From NCBI RefSeq assembly GCF_018156225.1, contig NZ_JAGTAR010000010.1:88540-152539 (forward strand): DNA of 64,000 nt. Direction: 5' to 3'. Shown here piece by piece: positions 56,101 through 63,977 of this stretch. The first letter of the stretch is position 1; every line of letters starts with the position of its first letter. A model generated the notes under the pieces. It was not told the DNA's origin. It ran no database searches and was given only the letters and a program-made list of their open reading frames with translations. Position numbers and translations under genes: made by a program. The stretch comes from Carboxylicivirga sediminis (GTDB taxonomy: Bacteria > Bacteroidota > Bacteroidia > Bacteroidales > Marinilabiliaceae).

Positions 56101-57644
56101 CCCAGAGCAATGAAGCTTTTGATACAACTTTGGAATACGATACAAAAACAGCAGCTGATATCTTCACCGGCTATGGCGAAGGACAGGCCTTTATGCCGGG
56201 TATTGTTTTCAGTGCACCAGCCGAAGGGTTTAAATTATCGCATGTTAAAACATGGTATAATCCTAAGGATGTATTAACATCAGATATGACAGTATATGTC
56301 TTAGCTGGAGGCACTGGTTTCGAAGATGCAAAGGTGCTTACAGAGCAAACTTATACACATAGTCTTGATGAAGCAGTTGAAGGTGGTGGTTTTGTCACCA
56401 TCGAACTGGATGAACCACAGCAGTTCTATCCGAATGAGAAATTCTATATTGCTATCGCTTACCAGTTGGGAGTAGAATATCCACAAGGAACAGCGGTGGT
56501 AGAGGAACCTGTTGCAGGTCGCTTCTTCTTCCCAACCGACGATGGCTGGTTGGATGTAACCGATGTAGAAAGTCTGGCAGGATATGCCTGGATGATTAAA
56601 GCGCTTGAAAAGGAACATGTATCTGCTTCATGGGTACGCATTACTTCGCCGATAACTGGTGTTGTAGAAGCGGGACAGTCACTGAATGTTGAAATGGAGT
56701 TCAACGCGGCAGGAGTAATGGATGCTGATAATTATGCGAAGCTGATTGTTGAGTCGAATGATCCTGTGAATCCGACGGTTGATCGTTCAATGTACCTGCG
56801 ATTGAACCAGGGACCATCATTTACCATTGACCCGGATGCCGTGTTGTCTGTTGAAGAAAACACATCTATAAGTTTTGATGTTACAGCAAGCGACTACGAA
56901 GGTGATGCCTGTAACTTTGAACTGACGGAAGCCAATGAGATGGTTACCTTAGCTGTCGCAGAGAATACGATAACAGTTACATATTCGCCCGATTATGTTT
57001 CAGCGGGAGTTAATGTGATTTCTATTACAGGTACAGATGTTCACAATAATGCTAGTGTACTGGAGATACCGGTAGAAGTTATTAATGTAAACCGTGCACC
57101 TGAAATGACAACCGTGCTTGATGATATGCAGATGGTGTGGGAGAACGGAGTGGTTGATTTTGAACTGGATGCTTACTTCACCGATCCGGATGGCGAAGCA
57201 GTCAGCTATGAAGTATATAGTGCCGATTTATCCATCCTCGACGTCTTCCTGTCAGGCAACAAGCTAAAGCTGGAGCCATTGATGGTGAGTGAACAAGGGA
57301 TTGCCGTTACTGTTGTGGCAACGGATATTCATAATGCCACTACTGAGCATGTTTTCAATGTGAAGGTGATACACCGTACCGGGTTTGATGACATGGATGC
57401 TGCACAGTGGGAAATTTATCCAAATCCTGCCTCTTCGGTTATCAACATTCATGGTTCGGCTAATGTGGCTTCAGTTCGTATTCGTATCATGAATGCAGCA
57501 GGAACACTGGTTAAGGAGAAGGAGTTTAACTGGGGTGCATCACAAAAGCACACAGTCAATATTGATGACTTGTCGAATGGTATTTATCTGCTGGAGATTT
57601 ACCATGATTCAGAATCAAGTGTTTACAAGTTAATTAAGAAGTAA
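50118..57644 (+). CDS. Giant type IX-secreted subtilisin-like protease (cassette 2)
   Basis: 2508 aa, a paralogue of the cassette 1 protease. Signal peptide to about SLAAQ; a propeptide; S8 domain with Asp206 (SIVDGGID), His261 (HGTHVAG), Asn370 and Ser440 (GTSMACPHVSG), a fully conventional triad. The S8 domain is a little shorter than copy 1 before the Ser. Fn3 and ASH-like strands follow, then GFNLTNV at about 746 and GFKLSHV at about 2037, FGYTYE-like sandwich modules at about 1094 and 1529, Ig/cadherin-like repeats, and a sorting domain with YPNPA near 2431, ending VYKLIKK. Secreted by T9SS; substrate unknown. The start could also be the second Met. Confidence 0.93.
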   Translation: MMKLLQMKQVMLTGLCLILLLGSLAAQVPNASMHDGVVRVKFKRELSTTLKSLKSTKQAGILSTGIEAFDAASQQVQASNMKRVFPYSAKHDAKHRKHGLDLWYEVRFDNTVNPLEAVAAYKASAEVEIAEPVYQKVHIKGEAVPYNGSSLKSTANAPFDDQFLAEQWHYENTGTLTPSIPEADINVYEAWKTQAGQPNVIVSIVDGGIDTEHADLKDNLWVNQAELNGTAGQDDDGNGYVDDIYGFNFADATGSITAHDHGTHVAGTVAAVNNNGIGVAGVAGGTGNGDGARLMSSQVFTSAGGAGGFASAIVYGADNGAVISQNSWGYKSAGVVEQTVLAAIDYFIAEAGMYEGSPMKGGIVIFAAGNDFVDAEMYPGYYDKTLCVAALGPDNTIAHYSNHGTWVDISAPGGDQMVSQVAGVLSTAPNNSYAYMQGTSMACPHVSGIAALAVSEHGGPNFTADELRLYLESSTHDIDQFNPDFEGKLGVGYIDAAMVLKKNEGIIPDNVTDLALAGIAQDFATLTWSVPADSDDGYPSNFQLFYHTEQITESNIDEAKLVSINNIDAAGTLKQFEVTGLEPLTTYHFAIRSMDRWANKSALSANVSGTTNAGPDINIPTDPLTYTLNQANGFKDNTGKFVIENLDEGLLKWEGVMRHKSHYLDYNALDIQYPVANALAGKSSYNVQKIPSRSNHSLASTLSAVELTGFKDEIRFADGNIFIIGEGDVTLTNSSAMKFFVDRKDGFNLTNVEMFVRHDPETGPMVMEIYEGETLDDAQLIMAQEVESYSPDPYDMNVQLMEQLHFSYGQTFWVVLHVPVGNTYCLGAQVELDPSYSDYSYMSFDMGNTWHPLSSLIDDFYTWSTVAVSNNKYLGEYITLTPASGSVEPNQSQEVNLNVDGTTLINGNYSANILVKSNDSDEKESRLGISMRVAEQQPDLRNIDVIDYGSVFNGTSKTLIIPVTNFGYGNFFGISTSVSDATFEVVTNDYSIDARDYGYITVKYTPNGAGNDNAILSLTDQKGHTHDIRLFGVGVNPAKIEVSPAEQVLADMAIGETATTTFSIANVGEYPLNYKIAAYDNQPLTRQDSLRHKFGYTYETNNNGNVAVPFEWEDITTTGVDVSDYFKDVHPNYTYKELELGFQFPFYDDKIERLYITRNGILTLDKNGPFGNCSPPNFDPRCSPKGAISILGWPFDINRRGSIHYKKYGDRVIVQYTDVFFEEAWSIYESGTFQIVLFNNGDIDFRFKDIENMSHWDTNEALIGIANPAYDDEFRISGADFQFGYDRLGVLTSNETIFKVKYPGTKLVAALSKTSGYIAPGESELITVDINTSAVNEGQLYQHISILSNDPFAEATPFTVKVNVNAGGVAEPNIDRTNVNFGQVFTGAIAEQIVTLVNSGNKDVEITSATFAGAGFAIGNTYPKVLKAKTSEYIKVNMVTDAVATLSDELTITCADGTVFNVACTGEVLDAPQIEVDVTEFYEVLDAGQKVVRPLTITNNGNSDLELLISGNDWVYEQETVAPLSLPEFAYSYATSDEWESGIVFDWDDIVKDGVRTPMSWYSEHQQLWREVELPFEIKLYNQPTNKLWISWQGLITTVEPRINPPYIGPDIFPNTTEPNSLIAPYFGVHNYDRNEEEALVSGVYHKLYEDRIVVQWNECFDKYGLGSNYSFQAIIYTSGVIKYQYKAGGMDTWYHLGIVGLENAAGDDGVLVAGYQTYLKDELAVVLSPAEKRVVPANSAVTFDIALDAVALNENWYSGQLNIINNTPDQPKISIPVNMDVIGQAAIEAPATLEFGEVMAYETEDNYGQLNPVSYYKEFEVANPGTKSLLLFSIFFEDATELAGQVYSSRFPGAPMYWQDIQYARWVEIAPGTSKKFRVALTPGGDIATINTNLVLDTDLPEGQVLIPVTASVSKAPAAIIEGADINILANTKAHTETGSLTVSNVNGQGPLEYSLSIDYNRTGEPAAAVYSRVAPMAQLQSVENSVPVVSTYAQSNEAFDTTLEYDTKTAADIFTGYGEGQAFMPGIVFSAPAEGFKLSHVKTWYNPKDVLTSDMTVYVLAGGTGFEDAKVLTEQTYTHSLDEAVEGGGFVTIELDEPQQFYPNEKFYIAIAYQLGVEYPQGTAVVEEPVAGRFFFPTDDGWLDVTDVESLAGYAWMIKALEKEHVSASWVRITSPITGVVEAGQSLNVEMEFNAAGVMDADNYAKLIVESNDPVNPTVDRSMYLRLNQGPSFTIDPDAVLSVEENTSISFDVTASDYEGDACNFELTEANEMVTLAVAENTITVTYSPDYVSAGVNVISITGTDVHNNASVLEIPVEVINVNRAPEMTTVLDDMQMVWENGVVDFELDAYFTDPDGEAVSYEVYSADLSILDVFLSGNKLKLEPLMVSEQGIAVTVVATDIHNATTEHVFNVKVIHRTGFDDMDAAQWEIYPNPASSVINIHGSANVASVRIRIMNAAGTLVKEKEFNWGASQKHTVNIDDLSNGIYLLEIYHDSESSVYKLIKK

Positions 57645-57666
57645 TTGGGTTAGGTTTTTTTAATAG

Positions 57667-57707
57667 TTAAACCAATGGAGTGCCTCTTTGGGTACTCCTT
57701 GGTTTAA
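57667..57707 (+). promoter_or_regulatory. Hairpin between protease and lipoprotein genes (cassette 2)
   Basis: TTAAACCAAtGGAGT / ACTCCtTGGTTTAA, 14 paired bases with one mismatch, 22 bp after the protease stop. It occupies the same place as the 46.7-kb hairpin but the sequence differs, so structure rather than sequence is kept. Confidence 0.6.
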
Positions 57708-57723
57708 GAAAAAATGCAATCAG

Positions 57724-58152
57724 ATGAATAAAAAAATATATAGAACCACTTTATACCTGATAATGGTGGTTGGCCTGTTAAGCGGGTCTTGCTCTAAAGA
57801 TGAACCTGGCGATAGTATGGCTCCAACAGCCGTTTTTACAAGTCCATTAACAGAAACAGTTTATCAAAGAGGACAATCCATAATTGTTAATGCTTCATTC
57901 GAAGATGATAATGAGCTGTCGCATGTGGAGGTATCCATAGAAGAAGCACAAGTACTGAAGGGCTGGAATACACCTTGGGAAACAAGCGAAGTCATTGAAT
58001 TATCAGGCAAAAGTCAAAATCTTTCGGCATACGAATTATTTGGTGAAGCTATCCCGATGGATATCAAGTCGGGCGTATACAACCTGGAGTTTATGGTGGT
58101 TGACAAGCAATTTAATTTTGCCAATTATAACATGGTTTTAACCATAGAGTAA
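57724..58152 (+). CDS. DUF4625-like Ig-fold lipoprotein (cassette 2)
   Basis: 142 aa from the ATG at 57724, which gives MNKKIYRTTLYLIMVVGLL and a lipobox ending SGSC; the upstream in-frame start (57688) lies in the hairpin. Mature start SKDEPGDSMAPTAVF and core YQRGQSIIVNASFEDDNELSH, with ELSGKSQNLSAYELFGEAIP, align with the cassette 1 lipoprotein throughout. Single Ig-like domain, no enzyme motif. Likely surface or periplasmic partner of the protease. Confidence 0.85.
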   Translation: MNKKIYRTTLYLIMVVGLLSGSCSKDEPGDSMAPTAVFTSPLTETVYQRGQSIIVNASFEDDNELSHVEVSIEEAQVLKGWNTPWETSEVIELSGKSQNLSAYELFGEAIPMDIKSGVYNLEFMVVDKQFNFANYNMVLTIE

Positions 58153-58171
58153 TATGTCATTATAAATATTT

Positions 58172-58203
58172 ACGGGCAGGTATTATTGCCTGCCCGTTTC
58201 TTC
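58172..58203 (+). terminator. Terminator of cassette 2
   Basis: ACGGGCAGG / CCTGCCCGT, a perfect 9-bp stem with an 8-nt loop, then TTCTT, 20 bp after the lipoprotein stop. Confidence 0.8.
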
Positions 58204-58331
58204 ATTAATTCTAAGCAGCTACCTATTAAACGTTAGATGAAAGGTGGTATTCGAGCTGCACGAAACCTATGATACAGCACCTGATAATGAGGTGTATAAT
58301 AAATTCAACTATTAATTAATCTATTAAATCT

Positions 58332-61300
58332 ATGAAAAGATTTTTCGTATTCATGGCTTTGCTGTGCTGCGTGAGTATTGGCTTGTTGCAAGCTCAATCG
58401 CGCACCATCACAGGAACCGTAACTAATAAAGATGATGGATTTACCATGCCGGGTGTATCTGTGTTGGTAAAAGGTACCACCATTGGTACTGTCACTAATA
58501 TAGACGGGCAGTATAATCTGTCGGTACCGGCAGATGCCGGCACACTGGTTTTCTCTTTTATTGGAATGTCGAGCCAGGAACAAGTCATTGAAGGAAGAAA
58601 TGTAATTGACGTTGTGCTTGAGAGCGATAGTAAAGACCTGGATGAAGTGGTTGTAACGGCCTATGGTAGTAAAGGTAAAGTAGGTCTGAAAGGTGCTATC
58701 TCTGTTGTGTCGGCCAAAGAGCTGGAACAGATGCCCGTTGCCACTTTTGACCAGATGCTGCAAGGTAAAACAACAGGTCTGCAAATATCGAGCGGTTCAG
58801 GGCAGCCCGGATCGAGCAACACCAAAGTACGAATCCGTGGTACGGGCTCTATTATGGCCTCCAATGAGCCTTTATATGTGGTTGATGGTGTACCTATTGA
58901 GCCGGGTGTGTTTGGCAGTTTAAATGCGAATGATTTTGAAACGGTAAGTGTCTTGAAAGATGCTGCATCAACAGCTATCTATGGTTCAAGAGCCAGTAAT
59001 GGTGTCATCTTAATTACTACCAAAAGTGGTGCTGAAGGTACTTCAACGGTTAATGTGCGTCACCAGTCAGGTATTTCTATCAAAGGCGTTGAGAAGTTTG
59101 ACATGATGAATTCATCAGAAAAACTGTGGTTTGAGCAAATTGCTAAAAAAGGTCCGGGCTGGGAGTTAAGTCCAATGAACCCCAACTACGAACTGTTAAG
59201 TCCTGAAGCGCAGGCAGCTCAGGTGGCCGAATTAAATCGATTACGTCAGATTAATACCGATTGGCAGGATCAGTTTTACCGCAATGGTAAAACAATGAGC
59301 AATGAAGTAAATTTTTCGGGTGGTAATAAAAAGACTAAATACTATGTGTCTTACCAGAACTACTACCAGGAAGGTTTATCACCACGTTCTGACCTAAACA
59401 GAAATACCGGGCGACTTAACCTGGATCATCAGCTGTTTGAAAATATCAGAGTGGGTATTAACACCACCATTGGTCAATCAAAGATCAACCATATCGAGAG
59501 TGAAGGAGGCGTGGCGCTAAGTAATCCTTATGCTGCCGTTTATTTAGCTAACCCGTGGGAAGAGCCTTACAATGCAGATGGCGAATTAGCAGCCGGGCAT
59601 TATCGTTACGTGAACCCCCATTTAACTGAGGACGAAAATAATAGTTTGTACAACCCATATAGTAAAACAGGAACCAATGCCTTGGATATGATGGCCAACT
59701 CTACCAATAAGGAGGAGGAAACAAAGTTTATTGGGGCCTTTACACTGGAGTGGGATGTATTACCCTATTTAACTGCCAAAAGCCAGTACGGTATTGATTA
59801 TCGTCATAGCCTGTATGAGCGCTGGGTAAGTCCTGATAGCTTTTACTCAAACAGTTTGGGCGAAGGTGCTCCGGGACGCGATGGGTCCATCAGTGAAACC
59901 TTTAGTCGTCGCACGGCCACCAGTTTCACCAATACACTGGATTTCAAAAAAGTCTTTAATGATATCCATACTGTATCGGCCGTTGTCGGAACAGAATATT
60001 TAAACAGGGAATATTTCAACTTTGGTTATACAGGTTATGGCTTGGATCCGAAATTGCCTGAAACACCAGCAACTATTACGCCTGGTACAGATACCAATGG
60101 TTATATCCCAACAGTAAGTGGTTATAAAAGTGAGCGTGCTTTGTTCTCATTGTTTTCATTGGTTAACTATACCTACGATGGTAAATACACTTTCTCAGGA
60201 AGTTTACGTCGCGATGGTTCTTCTGCTTTTGGTACGAATAATCAGTACGCTGTTTTGTATTCAGCAGGTTTTACCTGGGATGTGGCACGCGAAGGCTTTA
60301 TGAGCCAGGTTGATTGGGTGAATAATCTGAAGTTCAGAATCAGTTATGGTACCACTGGTAACCAGGAAGGCATTGGCAATTTTGAATCAAAAACGCTTTG
60401 GTCAAACACCGAGTATGCCGGTAATCCGGGCTATTACTTAGCACAAGCCGGAGACCCGAATATCAAATGGGAGGTGGCTCACAAGTTCAATGTGGGTATT
60501 GATTACAACCTGTTTAATAATCGCTTAAATGGTTCGATTGATCTGTATAATGACAGAACCTCTGATTTGTTTATTCAACAAACCTTCTCCGCATGGGATG
60601 GTGTTCCGGGTAATATCCAAACCACCAATGCCGGTGAGATGCGTAACCGTGGTGCCGAGTTACTGATTAATTACGACATCATTCGTAACCGCGATTTAAC
60701 ATGGACGGTAGGAACCAACCTGTCATACAATGCGAATGAGATTACTGACCTGGGGCAGGTAAAGGAATTTGAGCAGGGAACATCCATCGTTCGCGTCGGT
60801 TTGCCTATTAATTCGCATTATATTGTGCAGTGGGCCGGTGTTAATCCTGCAACCGGTGATGCTATGTATTATACCAAAGATGGACAGGTTACCACTGACT
60901 ATAGTGCCGATAATAATGTGGCAGACTTTGGTTCATCTGAGCCTCCATTCTTTGGCGGATTTAATACTTCGGTGAGTTATAAAGGATTTGAGTTGAGTGC
61001 TCACTTCACCTTTGCGCAAGGGTTTTATCGTTTCAACAACCAGTCATTCTTCCAGGAGAATCCCAATTTTGCGCAGTTCAACATGTCTTCCAACATGTTA
61101 GATATCTGGCAAAAACCAGGTGACATGACCGAAATCCAAGGGGTCCACTCTCAGCGCGAGTTTTCTTCAAAAGATATTGAAGACGCCTCATATTTACGTT
61201 TCCGCAACCTGATGATTGCTTATAATGTACCTAAAACGGTGTTGAGTAAAGTTGGATTTATAAAAAGTATGCGACTTTATGGACAAGGTCAGAATCTGTT

Positions 61301-61409
61301 TACCTGGACAAAATGGACTGGTTTTGATCCTGAGGATAGTAATAATATTGCCCAATATGAATATCCAACTCCCCGAATTTTCACCCTTGGTCTTGATTTG
61401 ACCTTCTAA
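58332..61409 (+). CDS. SusC-like TonB-dependent transporter (second locus)
   Basis: 1025 aa. Signal peptide to about LLQAQ, CarboxypepD_reg-like domain (GFTMPGVSVLVKGTTIG), EVVVTAYGS TonB region near residue 105, plug with SVLKDAASTAIYGSRASNGVILITT, and a barrel ending LGLDLTF. It begins an operon with susD and a Calx-beta lipoprotein, just downstream of the second protease cassette. No glycoside hydrolase is visible in the window, so the cargo may be peptide or glycopeptide as with RagA, or the glycan enzymes may be beyond the edge. Confidence 0.95.
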   Translation: MKRFFVFMALLCCVSIGLLQAQSRTITGTVTNKDDGFTMPGVSVLVKGTTIGTVTNIDGQYNLSVPADAGTLVFSFIGMSSQEQVIEGRNVIDVVLESDSKDLDEVVVTAYGSKGKVGLKGAISVVSAKELEQMPVATFDQMLQGKTTGLQISSGSGQPGSSNTKVRIRGTGSIMASNEPLYVVDGVPIEPGVFGSLNANDFETVSVLKDAASTAIYGSRASNGVILITTKSGAEGTSTVNVRHQSGISIKGVEKFDMMNSSEKLWFEQIAKKGPGWELSPMNPNYELLSPEAQAAQVAELNRLRQINTDWQDQFYRNGKTMSNEVNFSGGNKKTKYYVSYQNYYQEGLSPRSDLNRNTGRLNLDHQLFENIRVGINTTIGQSKINHIESEGGVALSNPYAAVYLANPWEEPYNADGELAAGHYRYVNPHLTEDENNSLYNPYSKTGTNALDMMANSTNKEEETKFIGAFTLEWDVLPYLTAKSQYGIDYRHSLYERWVSPDSFYSNSLGEGAPGRDGSISETFSRRTATSFTNTLDFKKVFNDIHTVSAVVGTEYLNREYFNFGYTGYGLDPKLPETPATITPGTDTNGYIPTVSGYKSERALFSLFSLVNYTYDGKYTFSGSLRRDGSSAFGTNNQYAVLYSAGFTWDVAREGFMSQVDWVNNLKFRISYGTTGNQEGIGNFESKTLWSNTEYAGNPGYYLAQAGDPNIKWEVAHKFNVGIDYNLFNNRLNGSIDLYNDRTSDLFIQQTFSAWDGVPGNIQTTNAGEMRNRGAELLINYDIIRNRDLTWTVGTNLSYNANEITDLGQVKEFEQGTSIVRVGLPINSHYIVQWAGVNPATGDAMYYTKDGQVTTDYSADNNVADFGSSEPPFFGGFNTSVSYKGFELSAHFTFAQGFYRFNNQSFFQENPNFAQFNMSSNMLDIWQKPGDMTEIQGVHSQREFSSKDIEDASYLRFRNLMIAYNVPKTVLSKVGFIKSMRLYGQGQNLFTWTKWTGFDPEDSNNIAQYEYPTPRIFTLGLDLTF

Positions 61410-61476
61410 GATATACATATCTCAAGCTAAAATTCACTGGGAGTTCCATGTGACAATATGTAATAAAATTTAACAC

Positions 61477-62844
61477 ATGAAAAATAGAAATATAATCACT
61501 GCTTTTTTTGCAGGAATGCTGTTAATGTCAAGTTGTTCTTTAGATATAGAACCAACTGATTCAATTAGTAGCGATAAAGCATTTGAAACAATTGAAGACC
61601 TTGAAAAAGGCCTTGTTGGGGTTATGGGTACTTACGGAGGTCATGGTATTGTAGGTATGAGTGACTGGGCCAGCGACGATTTACGCTACTCATTGAGTAA
61701 CACCGGCCAGGGAGTACAGGTTCATAACTGGACTTATAATGCCTCAACTGGTGATTTAAGTGGTACCTGGAATGGCAACGCTACTTTGGTAGACCGTGCT
61801 AACCGCATATTAGAGGTGGCAGAGCGATTCGATGCGGAAGATGAAGATGTAAAAAGAATCAAAGCCGAATTAGTTTTCACACGCGCTTATGCTCATTTCG
61901 AAATTGTGCGTCTGTACTGTAAAAACTATGATTCGAATGATCCGCTGGGTATCCCTTATAAATACGAAGCAGGTGTAGAGTCACCTGCACGTTTGCCACA
62001 AGGGGTAGTTTATAAGAATATACTGGGTGATATTGACGCAGCACTGCCGTCTTTACCTGATAAAGCTGAGGGAAGCTATTTCGCAACCAAAGCAGCTGCC
62101 TATGCATTAAAAGCACGTGTAGGATTATATATGCGCAATTGGGATTTAGCCATTGAAGCAGCTGATAAATGCCTTGAAACAGGTGTGCGCCTGGCCAATC
62201 GTGATGAATATACAGGAGTGTGGGATGATGCCGTTACTGAAGGCGTTGAGGTTATTTTTAAACTGTTTCGCGAGAACGGTACGCTTGGCGATTACTATAC
62301 ACGTAGCTCAAATGGCGATATCTTCTTTCATCCGTCATATGATTTAATGAATCAGTATGAAGATGGCGACATACGTGCTCTGGCCTTCTTTGGCAAGAAT
62401 TCAGGAGGGCAGGATGTGGTTATAAAGCATGATGGTCGTCCCAATGATAAGCCAAACGTTGTTGACTTAAAAGTTTTCAGGGTATCAGAACTTGTATTGA
62501 TTAAGGCAGAAGCATATATCGCAAAAGATATGTTGGATGAAGCGGCTTCAGAATTAAATAATCTGCGTAGTCAGCGTTTGGTCAACCCTGTTTTATTGAG
62601 CTTTAATACTGCCGCAGAGGCCATGGAAGCACTGCAGCTGGAAAGACGCCGTGAGCTTGCTTATGAAGGCCATCGTTTTTACGACCTTAAACGCTGGAAT
62701 TTAGGTGTTAGTCGATTAGATGAGGATTCGGAAACAACCGCAAAGAATCTGCCGGCTGGCGATTATCGATTTGTATTTCCCATTCCTCAGCAAGAAATAT
62801 TTGCCAATGATAACATGGTTCAAAACGGAGGTTATACAGAATAG
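61477..62844 (+). CDS. SusD/RagB-like surface lipoprotein (second locus)
   Basis: 455 aa. Lipobox LMSSC near residue 20, followed by SLDIEPTDSISSDKAF, a very typical SusD start. SusD N-domain RANRILEVAERFD, SusD/RagB C-domain LNNLRSQRLVN and ERRRELAYEGHRFYDLKRW, ending FVFPIPQQEI. It lies 67 bp after its SusC. It would bind the ligand delivered to the transporter. Confidence 0.95.
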   Translation: MKNRNIITAFFAGMLLMSSCSLDIEPTDSISSDKAFETIEDLEKGLVGVMGTYGGHGIVGMSDWASDDLRYSLSNTGQGVQVHNWTYNASTGDLSGTWNGNATLVDRANRILEVAERFDAEDEDVKRIKAELVFTRAYAHFEIVRLYCKNYDSNDPLGIPYKYEAGVESPARLPQGVVYKNILGDIDAALPSLPDKAEGSYFATKAAAYALKARVGLYMRNWDLAIEAADKCLETGVRLANRDEYTGVWDDAVTEGVEVIFKLFRENGTLGDYYTRSSNGDIFFHPSYDLMNQYEDGDIRALAFFGKNSGGQDVVIKHDGRPNDKPNVVDLKVFRVSELVLIKAEAYIAKDMLDEAASELNNLRSQRLVNPVLLSFNTAAEAMEALQLERRRELAYEGHRFYDLKRWNLGVSRLDEDSETTAKNLPAGDYRFVFPIPQQEIFANDNMVQNGGYTE

Positions 62845-62874
62845 TTAGTAGTTATCTGAAAAGACAATAAAATT

Positions 62875-63762
62875 ATGAATTACATAGTGAAATATATATT
62901 TCTCGCCATTATTGCATTGCTCGTTGGGGCATGTGGCGAAGCTGATAAGCAACTGTTTGATGACCAGGATGCCTACTTTGCTTTTGAGGCTGAGAGTGCG
63001 TCCATAAGTGAGAACTCAGAAGACAGATTAGACTTGAGTCTGTATATCGCCAAAAGCAAGGCTATTGGTACGGTAGTTTTGGCAGCAGACAGTGAAGGAT
63101 TGGATAATCCGGCAATAGAAGGCCTTGACTTTGAAATAGTGGGGGATGAAACGATTACATTTCGTGGGGAGTATTTCCAGGAAGTTTCGATTAAAGTGAT
63201 GGACAATGACGAGACCGATGGTGATAAGCAGTTTTATCTGACCATGGTTTCCAATGATATTAATGCTGACCTGGGACTGGCTGATGGTAAGCAGTCTAAA
63301 GTATTAGTAACCATCATTGATGATGAACACCCCCTGGCATCAGTGTTAGGCTCCTATACACTGAATTATGATTCGCCATGGAATGGCAATGGTCTGCAGG
63401 AAGTCAATCAAATATTCTCTGTTGAGGGCAGTGATACTGAAGTGGGCATTGTGCTTGGGTATTATCGCGATAATGAAGATTTTGCTTTGTCAACCAAAGT
63501 AAAGGGAACAGTTGATTTAGAAGCCATGACAGTTAGTATTGCTTACGGTCAGCAGACCTACAATGACGGTACAAATGTGCTAACCATGTTTGGTGACGAT
63601 GAGACACCTGGTGGAATTATCACAGAAGGTTATTTAATAGGGGATATTGACCCCGTAACAGGAGATATTGTTTTCCGCAATCCGTTTGCCATTGCGTTTA
63701 CAGGTGGTCCGAATGAAGGGTATTATGAGGACCTGTACATTAATCCTGTACTGAAAAAGTAA
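62875..63762 (+). CDS. Calx-beta-like lipoprotein in SusE position
   Basis: 295 aa. Lipobox LLVGAC near residue 20. A Calx-beta-like domain (about 35-150) shows AESASISENSEDRLDLSLYIAKS and FQEVSIKVMDNDETDGDKQF. The rest (155-295) is beta-rich, without known motif (LGSYTLNYDSPW, AMTVSIAYGQQTYNDG), and resembles a lipocalin-like domain. The third gene in SusCD operons is commonly a surface ligand-binding lipoprotein; that role is inferred from position. Confidence 0.75.
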   Translation: MNYIVKYIFLAIIALLVGACGEADKQLFDDQDAYFAFEAESASISENSEDRLDLSLYIAKSKAIGTVVLAADSEGLDNPAIEGLDFEIVGDETITFRGEYFQEVSIKVMDNDETDGDKQFYLTMVSNDINADLGLADGKQSKVLVTIIDDEHPLASVLGSYTLNYDSPWNGNGLQEVNQIFSVEGSDTEVGIVLGYYRDNEDFALSTKVKGTVDLEAMTVSIAYGQQTYNDGTNVLTMFGDDETPGGIITEGYLIGDIDPVTGDIVFRNPFAIAFTGGPNEGYYEDLYINPVLKK

Positions 63763-63802
63763 AGACCAAATAATATAGACTAAAGGTTTTGGTTTTTGTA
63801 TG

Positions 63803-63839
63803 AAGCCACTGCAACTAACGAGTTGTGGTGGCTTTTTTG
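63803..63839 (+). terminator. Terminator of the second SusCD operon
   Basis: AAGCCACtgCAAC / GTTGtgGTGGCTT with a 6-nt loop, followed by TTTTTTG, 41 bp past the lipoprotein stop. Confidence 0.88.
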
Positions 63840-63939
63840 TTTGCTGGTTCTGAATGAGTGCTGTCTGGTTTTGCGGCTGTTTTTACCCATAGGCATAGAA
63901 ACTCACGGCAATCGCATTTAAACTTACTATTAAGACCAC

Positions 63940-63977
63940 AGATTGCGCAGATTGACCCAGATTAATTGTTTTCCATT
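63940..63977. repeat. Degenerate CAGATT repeat
   Basis: The unit CAGATT occurs three times in about 30 bp (near 63940-63965) separated by 4-5 bp. Such CAGATTnnnC runs occur in intergenic DNA of many Bacteroidota. No function can be given. Confidence 0.35.

Noticed and set aside
58305..58784. 159-codon open frame antisense to the start of the second susC
   Set aside because: Lies wholly inside the signal/plug region of a certain gene; its peptide is low-complexity, rich in His, Phe and Cys, with no family match.
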